Positions 1 to 5,256 of a DNA stretch of 5,256 bases are shown here, piece by piece. A program made the position numbers and the translations under genes. The stretch spans positions 1 through 5,256 of the forward strand of contig JASFIT010000343.1 of NCBI GenBank assembly GCA_050122535.1, read 5' to 3'. The first letter of the stretch is position 1; every line of letters begins with the position of its first letter. The DNA comes from JASFEQ01 sp050122535 (lineage in GTDB: Bacteria > Desulfobacterota > DSM-4660 > Desulfatiglandales > HGW-15). Below the pieces are notes generated by a model. The model saw nothing but the letters and a program-made list of their open reading frames with translations. It had not been told where the DNA came from and did no database searches.

Positions 1-2185
1 CTGAACCACATTTGGGAGAATGGATGCATGAGGGACATCCTTCCTCGCATTCACAATTCTTTATAAGATCCAGAGTCCCTTCAAGCAATTCCAGAATGAC
101 TTCAAACCCGCGTTGAGCAAGGCCCACCCCCCCGGGATATCCGTCATAGATAAAGATGGCGCTCTTATCCACTTGGGGATGATACGTATAACAAATCCCA
201 CCAATATCGTTTCTGTCACAAAGGGCAAATAGGGGAAAGATGCCAATGGCAGCGTGTTCGATGGCATGGATACCCCCCATGTAATGAAGACCCTTCTCTT
301 CCACCCACTTGGTGATGGCGGGTTCTATTTCAATCCAGAAGCTGACGGTCTCAAAGGTCTGAGGAGGCAGTTCAAGGGGGAACACGCCCACCAGTTCCTG
401 GCCGGGCAGGGCCCTCTTTTCATAACCGACGACCCGTTCCGTGACTTCAACGATTCCCTCACGTACGATAAACTGCCCCTTTGGTCGCGTGCGATCAATC
501 TGAATAATCTCTGTCTCCTTTTCAGTGCGGACTCGCGTGAAATATTTGAGCTCTGTCTTGCGGGCAATAATGTCCTTTTTTTCAAGGTTAAGATGATCAA
601 CCAGGTATTGTCTGGCTCGATGCAGGTAAACAGCGCCAGGGTGACATTCTGTAAAGGCCCTAAATCCATCAATAGTTCCGATGGCCTGACCCGTCTCCTT
701 TTCAAAGATCGTATAACTCTCACCCACAGTTCTGATATTGACTCGGCGGTGGGGATTCCGACGGGTGGCATACCAGGTGGGTTCCCCTTCGGCTGTCCGT
801 GACAGGTCACCCTCCCTTTCCAACTTTTCAAGATTCTGGGAAAGGTCTTTGGACCAGAAATGAGCGTCTCCTCGGGTGAGTGGATGCTCAGAGGCAGCAC
901 AAGGCAAATGGGCTTCCACCACGTGGGGGTTATGGGGATCCAGAATGGCCGCCTCATAAGACCGGCCAAACAGATCATCAGGGTGTCTCATGAAATATTG
1001 ATCCAAGGCGTCAGGTTTGGCGATGAGAATCACCAGGGAATCTCTGCCTGAGCGACCCACTCTGCCTCCCCTCTGCCAGGTGTTGATGATGGTGCCGGGG
1101 TAACCGACCAAAAGGCAAATGTCCAGATACCCTATATCGATTCCCATTTCCAGGGCACTGGTAGATACCACCCCGAGGAGATCTCCGTTGGCCAGTCTTT
1201 TTTCTATCTCCCGCCTCTCTTCTGGCATAAACCCTGCGCGATAGGAACTGATCTTCGCCTTTAGCCGGGGAGATAATTGGGAGACCCATACATGAATAAG
1301 CTCTGTGACCTTTCTCGACTGCGTAAAAGCAATGGTCCTGAAGCCTGACTGGACGCAATGGACAAAAAGCCTTGCTGCGGAAAAGTTCGGACTCACTTCT
1401 GGATTAAGGAACAGGAAGTGCTGCCCAGACCTGGGGGATCCGCTGGCATCAAAGACTTCAATTTCCTCTCCGATGAGAGTCTCCCCGAACTCCCTGGGGT
1501 TACTCACCGTGGCTGATAGAAGTATAAATTGGGGCCTTGATCCATATAGCGTGCAAAGCCTCTTCAGCCTCCGCATGATTTGGTTCACGTGAGATCCAAA
1601 AATTCCGCGATAGGTGTGGATCTCGTCTAGAACCACAAAGGAAAGATTTTTAAAGAGCCCTTGCCAATTCTGGTGATGGGAAAGAATACCGGTATGGAGC
1701 ATGTCCGGGTTTGTAAAGAGGATTTCTGGAACACTGCTTCTAATTTGCTTTCGCCTGTATGATGAAGTGTCCCCATCATAGATTTGCGCAGAGATTTTTC
1801 TCCCCTTGAGTTTCTTGATGTATGGGGAGAGCCCTTTCAATTGATCCTGCTCCAGGGCCTTCAGGGGGAAGATATACAAGGCCTTTGTTTTCTCATTCGC
1901 CAAGACAGCCTCTAAAACGGCGAGATTATAGATCAGGCTCTTGCCACTGGCTGTGGGCGTGGCAACCAGGACATTTGCTCCTTGCCTGATCTGTCCTATG
2001 GCATCCGCCTGATGCGTGTACAACTTCTCAAAACCCAGGTCTTTAGGTACCCGGAGAAGCTCATTGGGTAGGTCCAGATCGGGCCCGTAGACGGCCTTCT
2101 TAGGGGGAAGATATCGGTGGTACACATAGGCCGGACCAAATTCCGGATGGTTCTTAATGTTATTTATGTATTCAGAAAGTTTCAT
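1..2185 (-). CDS. mrfA: DEAD/DEAH-box DNA repair helicase with DUF1998 domain (MrfA/YprA/Hrq1 family), 3' end cut off
   Basis: The frame was read codon by codon from the ATG to the left edge: 728 codons with no stop and no frameshift, so the gene is partial only because the window ends. It is a superfamily 2 helicase. An N-terminal segment (1-50) is followed by LYTHQ (55-59), Walker A TPTASGKS with K82, motif II DEIH (187-190) and motif III SAT (224-226). The second RecA domain has IAFTQSRK, STSALEMGIDIG (341-352), VGYPGTI and motif VI QRGGRVGRSGR (371-381). The C-terminal part has GGIHAIEHA (637-645), YDGYPGGVG (680-688) and CECEEGCPSC with a further C726, the four-cysteine metal-binding site of DUF1998. 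This domain order is that of Bacillus subtilis MrfA (about 749 aa) and yeast Hrq1, 3'-5' helicases; MrfA acts in repair of mitomycin C damage with the nuclease MrfB. With 728 codons visible, a Bacillus-length protein would end just outside; a longer form with an added C-terminal domain is also possible. It lies 114 bases after the 114-aa gene, with the palindromic element between. The symbol is a family-level assignment. Confidence 0.93.
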   Translation of the reverse strand, partial: MKLSEYINNIKNHPEFGPAYVYHRYLPPKKAVYGPDLDLPNELLRVPKDLGFEKLYTHQADAIGQIRQGANVLVATPTASGKSLIYNLAVLEAVLANEKTKALYIFPLKALEQDQLKGLSPYIKKLKGRKISAQIYDGDTSSYRRKQIRSSVPEILFTNPDMLHTGILSHHQNWQGLFKNLSFVVLDEIHTYRGIFGSHVNQIMRRLKRLCTLYGSRPQFILLSATVSNPREFGETLIGEEIEVFDASGSPRSGQHFLFLNPEVSPNFSAARLFVHCVQSGFRTIAFTQSRKVTELIHVWVSQLSPRLKAKISSYRAGFMPEERREIEKRLANGDLLGVVSTSALEMGIDIGYLDICLLVGYPGTIINTWQRGGRVGRSGRDSLVILIAKPDALDQYFMRHPDDLFGRSYEAAILDPHNPHVVEAHLPCAASEHPLTRGDAHFWSKDLSQNLEKLEREGDLSRTAEGEPTWYATRRNPHRRVNIRTVGESYTIFEKETGQAIGTIDGFRAFTECHPGAVYLHRARQYLVDHLNLEKKDIIARKTELKYFTRVRTEKETEIIQIDRTRPKGQFIVREGIVEVTERVVGYEKRALPGQELVGVFPLELPPQTFETVSFWIEIEPAITKWVEEKGLHYMGGIHAIEHAAIGIFPLFALCDRNDIGGICYTYHPQVDKSAIFIYDGYPGGVGLAQRGFEVILELLEGTLDLIKNCECEEGCPSCIHSPKCGS

Positions 2186-2190
2186 CCCAT

Positions 2191-2260
2191 TGCGACCTGC
2201 CCGCCAGTGCCAGGCTTGCCCGCCCCAATGCTATGGAAGGGGGGCATTGGCAGGGGGCGA
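2191..2260. repeat. GC-rich REP-like palindromic element in the helicase leader
   Basis: This part of the 114-base spacer between the 114-aa gene and the helicase is clearly richer in G and C than the neighbouring genes. It holds a perfect 7-base inverted repeat, CCAATGC (2225-2231) and GCATTGG (2244-2250), with a 12-base loop. A further complementary pair, CGCCCC (2221-2226) and GGGGCG (2254-2259), allows a longer, bulged stem. TGCCCGCC occurs twice as a direct repeat (2198-2205 and 2217-2224). The arrangement resembles short dispersed intergenic palindromes (REP-like or MITE-like) known from many bacterial genomes. Only one copy lies in the window, so repetitiveness is not shown. No T-run follows the stem on the minus strand, so it is not a rho-independent terminator for the upstream genes. 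As RNA it could fold just ahead of the helicase start, affecting translation or mRNA stability. Confidence 0.5.
2195..2198 (-). promoter_or_regulatory. Weak ribosome binding site of the helicase gene
   Basis: On the minus strand AGGT lies 9 bases before the ATG at 2185 and belongs to one TGCCCGCC repeat copy of the palindromic element. An in-frame TAG at 2233-2231 lies upstream, and between it and 2185 there is no other ATG, GTG or TTG in frame. The start at 2185 is therefore effectively fixed even though the Shine-Dalgarno match is poor. Confidence 0.35.
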
Positions 2261-2299
2261 AGCAATTTTGTAGTTTGTGGTGAAAACGCAAAGGAAAGA

Positions 2300-2644
2300 T
2301 CATTCTTGCGAATCAGAAGTGACCTTCTTTCCAAATTTCTTCTTGAGAGCTTGAGTAATCTCCCCTTCCGAAGGCTTAGGACGTATTTTTTCACTTTCCT
2401 CTGCCTTTCTTCTGGCATCTTTCAGAATGTTGCTCATAAAGGTATCCTTTTCAGAACTCCAGGAACTCCAACCGTCCGAGTCGATGTACTCATTGTATGA
2501 AGTCCTATAGTAGGGGTCGTAGAGTCGGACACCTTTTTCCTCGTCAAACTCGTATCGGACGAACTTACCATCAAAGCGCTCAAAGTCTTCTTCTTTCAGC
2601 CCCATGCTTTTTAGCAACTCTTTGTGTTCTTGTTTGATTTCCAT
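2300..2644 (-). CDS. Small charged hypothetical protein (114 aa)
   Basis: I do not recognise this protein. It is soluble, with no signal peptide, membrane segment or cysteine. Three parts are visible. Residues 1-24 form a charged N-terminal helix (KQEHKELLKSMGLKEEDFER). Residues 25-75 form an aromatic-rich core likely to be beta-structured, with FVRYEF (28-33), LYDPYYRTSYNEY (41-53) and GWSSWSS (58-64). Residues 76-114 are a lysine- and glutamate-rich tail, probably helical or disordered, with a KKKFGKK basic patch (101-107). The gene starts 11 bases after the stop codon of the ABC-F gene, with GGA six bases before the ATG, so the two are almost certainly co-transcribed and may be translationally coupled. 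The tight spacing, the intact frame and the protein-like composition with a patterned aromatic core argue that it is a real gene. The basic tail could bind nucleic acid or ribosomes, but that is a guess. Confidence 0.75.
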   Translation of the reverse strand: MEIKQEHKELLKSMGLKEEDFERFDGKFVRYEFDEEKGVRLYDPYYRTSYNEYIDSDGWSSWSSEKDTFMSNILKDARRKAEESEKIRPKPSEGEITQALKKKFGKKVTSDSQE

Positions 2645-2655
2645 TTCTTATCCAT

Positions 2656-4641
2656 TCACATCTTAAGGTCTCTTTTGGCAGATCCCAATTCCTGCTGCTT
2701 CTCCTCCCACTGTAACATCAACATCTCCAATTCCTCTTTCACCTGGTTGTACTCATCCAGGAGCGGAAGATATCTACCCTTATCACCGATAATATCAGGC
2801 GCTGCAAGCATTTTTTCCAGGTCCTTTTCCCTTCTTTCCAGCACCGTAATTCTTTCCTCCAGTTGTGACAACGCCTCTCTAATCGGTTTCAGCGCCTCAT
2901 TAATAATGCGTCGCTTCTCCGCCTTTTGCTGACGTATCAACTTCTGGGTGGGTCGACCTTTTTGAGAGGTTTCTTGATCCTGCGCTTGTGTGATCTGTGT
3001 ATCACGTTCGGGGGTTTCTGCTGAGGGCCCAACAGATTTTGACAAGTGATGGTAGTATTCGTCCAGCGTCCCCGGGTATTCCCAGATATCCCCTTCTGAT
3101 ATGTCCCAGATCTTTGTGGCAATCCTATTAATGAAGGCTTGGTTATGGGAGACAAACAGGAGGGTACCCTGGTAATTGGCGAGGGCATCAATGAGAATTT
3201 CCGATGAAATGATATCAAGATGATTGGTCGGTTCGTCCATCACAAGGAGGTTGCCCGGATTTACCAAAATTTTTGCCAGGCAAACCCGGGCCCTCTCTCC
3301 CCCAGAAAGAACGCCTATGGCCTTATCCACATCTTCCCCTGAAAAGAGAAAGGCCCCGCAGACCCCCCTGACAAAGCCCAAAGTTTCATGGGGCACGACC
3401 TGAAATACCTCCTCTATGATGGTTTTTGCGGGGTCAAGCATCTCCGAATGATGCTGGGCATAGTAACTCATGGTCACCCCGTGGCCTATAGCGATCTGCC
3501 CCTCATCAGGATGCGTCTCACCTGAAACCAATCTTAGCAGTGTGGTCTTTCCAGAACCATTGGGACCGATTATCGCTATCCTCTCTCCTCTCTGGACGGT
3601 CAAATCTAGATCCCTGTAAAGCGTCTTTCCATCATAACCTTTTGAGACACCCTGGAAAGCCACTGGGACCTTTCCACTGCGAGGCACCTCAGGAAAAGTA
3701 AAATGTATGGTCTTTACCTTCTTATAGGATTTGACCAGCTCCGTTTTCTTAATCAATTTTATTTTGCTCTGTGCCTGCCGCGCCTTTGAGGCCTTGGCAC
3801 GGAACCTTTCTATGAATTTCTTGGCCTCTTTTATTTTTTGCTCCTGTTTCTTTGCTTTTGCCTCCAGGGATTTCCTTTCCTCCTGGCGGGCTTTCAGATA
3901 GAAATCGTAATTTCCGCTGTAAGACCTCAAGCCTTCGGGTTCAAAGCTAATGACGCGCTTTATCTGTCGATTCAGGAAATCCCTATCATGGCAGACCAGC
4001 ATCAAAGCACCTCCATAATCCTGGAGAAATTGTTCCAACCAGCGTATGGAGGGGATGTCTAAATGGTTGGTGGGCTCATCCAAAAGTAGCAAGTCTGGAT
4101 TCTGATAGAGAAGACTCCCTAAAGCGGCCCTCATTTTCCATCCTCCACTAAAAGAGGCGATGGGTTGCTTGAATTCAATGGGTTTGAAGCCCAGGCCTAG
4201 CAGTATCTTTTCTGCCCCATAGGCGGGAAACCCTTTATCTAGATCGGCCATCTGCTGGTGTATTTCGGCCAATCTGAGCGCCAACTTCTCCTGCTCTTTT
4301 CTATCAGGATGGGTACTGAGGGCTTGCTCAATCTTCGTGGCCTCCATCCTGAGACTGACTCGGCCAGGGATGGAGTCAATGATTGAGTGGAGGAGCCTGC
4401 CTTGCAGTGTCTCATGGACGTCTTGAGGCAGATAGCCGAGTCGAATGCCCTCGGCCACTCTGATTTCTCCGCCGTCAGGAGAAATCTCTCCCGTAAGGAG
4501 CTTTAGTAGGGTGGTCTTTCCGGAGCCGTTTGGTCCAACCAGGCCGATACGATCACCCGGCTCCACCTGAAACCCTATCTCATGAAAAAGCCTTTTCTGA
4601 GAGAAGGTGAGAGAAATATTTAGAGCAGTGGCAAGACTCAT
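2656..4641 (-). CDS. ABC-F family ATP-binding protein (YheS/Uup-like translation factor)
   Basis: The protein is 661 aa with two ABC ATPase domains in one chain and no membrane segments, which defines the ABC-F family of soluble ribosome-associated ATPases. Domain 1 (about 5-245) has Walker A GPNGSGKTT (36-44), Q-loop Q73, signature FSGGW (164-168), Walker B LLLLDEP with catalytic E189, and switch H218. The linker (about 246-310) is a charged helical hairpin rich in K and R with RFRAKASKARQAQSKIK (279-295), the region that contacts P-site tRNA in known ABC-F proteins. Domain 2 (about 322-530) has Walker A GPNGSGKTT (359-367), Q396, signature LSGGE (445-449), catalytic E470 and H499. A polar, Q/T/E-rich linker (about 533-565) leads to a C-terminal coiled coil (about 568-655) like the ABC_tran_CTD of Uup, which is DNA-binding in that protein. 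The FSGGW signature, linker motif and length (E. coli YheS is about 637 aa) favour YheS-like. All catalytic residues are intact, so it should be an active ATPase. ABC-F members tune translation or protect ribosomes from antibiotics; which applies here cannot be read from sequence. The ribosome binding site upstream of the ATG is weak. Confidence 0.95.
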   Translation of the reverse strand: MSLATALNISLTFSQKRLFHEIGFQVEPGDRIGLVGPNGSGKTTLLKLLTGEISPDGGEIRVAEGIRLGYLPQDVHETLQGRLLHSIIDSIPGRVSLRMEATKIEQALSTHPDRKEQEKLALRLAEIHQQMADLDKGFPAYGAEKILLGLGFKPIEFKQPIASFSGGWKMRAALGSLLYQNPDLLLLDEPTNHLDIPSIRWLEQFLQDYGGALMLVCHDRDFLNRQIKRVISFEPEGLRSYSGNYDFYLKARQEERKSLEAKAKKQEQKIKEAKKFIERFRAKASKARQAQSKIKLIKKTELVKSYKKVKTIHFTFPEVPRSGKVPVAFQGVSKGYDGKTLYRDLDLTVQRGERIAIIGPNGSGKTTLLRLVSGETHPDEGQIAIGHGVTMSYYAQHHSEMLDPAKTIIEEVFQVVPHETLGFVRGVCGAFLFSGEDVDKAIGVLSGGERARVCLAKILVNPGNLLVMDEPTNHLDIISSEILIDALANYQGTLLFVSHNQAFINRIATKIWDISEGDIWEYPGTLDEYYHHLSKSVGPSAETPERDTQITQAQDQETSQKGRPTQKLIRQQKAEKRRIINEALKPIREALSQLEERITVLERREKDLEKMLAAPDIIGDKGRYLPLLDEYNQVKEELEMLMLQWEEKQQELGSAKRDLKM

Positions 4642-4677
4642 TTCTGCTTGGGGGCAACTTCTACTAGGAGACTTTCT

Positions 4678-5235
4678 TTAGGAATCAAGGGAGGATAGCC
4701 GACTCTCTTTGTCAAGCAGATCCAGGATCCTATTAGGTTTTCGAGTCTTATATTTTCGAAGAAGGTATACGTATGTATCCAAGTCAAAGGGCTCTTGATC
4801 CCGTACAACCTCAAATATCATGGGAGCAAGAATCGCCCCTATGAGATGGATCGCGTCATGAGAGGAGCAGCCCTTTTTCTGCATTGCATTATAGAACTGA
4901 TAAGCTTCGATAGGGGATTTCTCATCCAGTTGAGTTTCTACTATTGAATGAATAAAGACGTGGAGAAAGGGATCCGATTCTGTCTCGGGATCATACTCGT
5001 GGTCCCGAGTTAGATCTGCGAACTCAAACTCATTGAAAAACTCATCCTCATGCTCCAGCATAATTTTCGCGTACAGCTTTTCTTCCCCGTCCAAGTCTCC
5101 TAAATCATTGTTTTTCGCTTTCTCCCAGATTTGATGCATATACTCCCGTGACCATGCTCCCAGTCCTCCGGAGATGTCCTCTTCACCATGTATCAGCTCA
5201 TCTTCGTCAAGATCATCCATGTGATAGAAAGCCAT
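4678..5235 (-). CDS. DUF1841 family protein, function unknown
   Basis: The protein is 185 aa, very acidic at its N-terminus (residues 7-20 are mostly D and E), and probably cytoplasmic, since no signal peptide or membrane segment is visible. It resembles the DUF1841 family of proteobacterial proteins. The match rests on an N-terminal tryptophan/lysine helix (WEKA at 37-40), a middle stretch ending in EHEDEF (61-66), the hallmark DPFLHVFIH (88-96), a PIEAY stretch (108-112), HDAIH (126-130) and a C-terminal YLLRKY (157-162). The family has no established reaction. Two HxxxH pairs, H92/H96 and H126/H130, are visible and could bind a metal; that is inference. The protein is longer than the roughly 140-150 residues I remember for the family, because of the N-terminal acidic extension and a C-terminal tail. 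The start is the first ATG in the visible frame, preceded by AAAGG at 9 bases. The frame stays open to the window edge, so an upstream start cannot be excluded. The gene is first in the visible cluster, 36 bases before the ABC-F gene. Confidence 0.82.
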   Translation of the reverse strand: MAFYHMDDLDEDELIHGEEDISGGLGAWSREYMHQIWEKAKNNDLGDLDGEEKLYAKIMLEHEDEFFNEFEFADLTRDHEYDPETESDPFLHVFIHSIVETQLDEKSPIEAYQFYNAMQKKGCSSHDAIHLIGAILAPMIFEVVRDQEPFDLDTYVYLLRKYKTRKPNRILDLLDKESRLSSLDS

Positions 5236-5244
5236 GTCCCAACG

Positions 5245-5249
5245 CCTTT
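5245..5249 (-). promoter_or_regulatory. Probable ribosome binding site of the DUF1841 gene
   Basis: On the minus strand AAAGG lies 9 bases before the ATG at 5235. It supports that ATG over the in-frame ATG five codons further in (5220), which has no purine-rich stretch at a suitable distance. The match to the Shine-Dalgarno consensus is only partial. Confidence 0.35.
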
Positions 5250-5256
5250 GGGGATC

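Noticed and set aside
254..802. A 182-aa plus-strand reading frame, with others at 860-1051 and 1305-1592
   Set aside because: They are antisense to conserved helicase sequence, and their translations show no recognisable domain.
325..978. A 217-aa minus-strand reading frame, together with a 68-aa frame at 61-267 and a 115-aa frame at 1011-1358
   Set aside because: All lie inside the helicase gene in other frames. The helicase frame is continuous here and carries motif VI and the DUF1998 region; these translations show no family resemblance.
1..2185. A frameshifted or broken helicase, suspected because no complete reading frame spans this region
   Set aside because: Codon-by-codon reading shows one open frame from the ATG at 2185 to the left edge; it lacks a stop only because the window ends.
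2221..2259. The hairpin as a rho-independent terminator of the upstream three genes
   Set aside because: On the minus strand the stem is followed by G- and C-rich sequence, not a T-run; on the plus strand there is only a short ATTTTG and no upstream gene to terminate.
2182..2418. A 78-aa minus-strand reading frame ending in an ATGA overlap with the helicase start
   Set aside because: Its first half is out of frame inside the 114-aa gene and its second half is a translation of the GC-rich palindromic spacer. The ATGA overlap is probably chance.
2117..2500. A 127-aa plus-strand reading frame across the spacer
   Set aside because: It is antisense to the 114-aa gene, the spacer and the helicase start, and shows no recognisable domain.
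2624..4062. Reading frames inside the ABC-F gene at 2624-2932 (+), 2937-3218 (-) and 3838-4062 (+)
   Set aside because: They overlap an intact 661-aa ABC-F protein with all motifs in place; these are shadow frames.

Overview
All recognisable genes in this 5.26-kb window lie on the minus strand and read from the right edge to the left edge. In transcription order they are: (1) a DUF1841-family protein of 185 aa, (2) a 661-aa ABC-F ATPase of the YheS/Uup type, (3) a small charged protein of 114 aa that I do not recognise, and (4) a DEAD/DEAH-box helicase with a C-terminal DUF1998-type four-cysteine module (MrfA/YprA/Hrq1 family). The helicase gene runs off the left edge without a stop codon; 728 codons are visible.

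The first three genes are separated by only 36 and 11 bases, so they look like one transcription unit. Its promoter, if it is upstream of the DUF1841 gene, lies outside the window. The helicase follows after a 114-base spacer that is visibly richer in G+C than its surroundings. This spacer contains an inverted repeat and a repeated TGCCCGCC motif resembling a dispersed intergenic (REP-like) palindrome. No rho-independent terminator, RNA gene, insertion sequence, CRISPR array or plus-strand gene could be supported.

The protein mix (a proteobacterial-type DUF1841 protein, a YheS-like ABC-F protein, an MrfA-type helicase) and the moderate base composition fit a bacterium of the Desulfobacterota (former Deltaproteobacteria) or a relative. 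This placement is an inference from protein character and was not tested by a database search.

Functionally, the cluster joins a ribosome-associated ATPase (ABC-F proteins act at the ribosomal E site) with a helicase whose Bacillus relative repairs mitomycin-type DNA damage, plus two small proteins of unknown function. Whether they work together is open; shared orientation and tight spacing of the first three genes are the only evidence here. I see no clear new defence or mobile system. The best leads are the 114-aa protein, the paired HxxxH motifs of the DUF1841 protein, the helicase's missing C-terminus and downstream partner, and the palindromic element that supplies the helicase leader.
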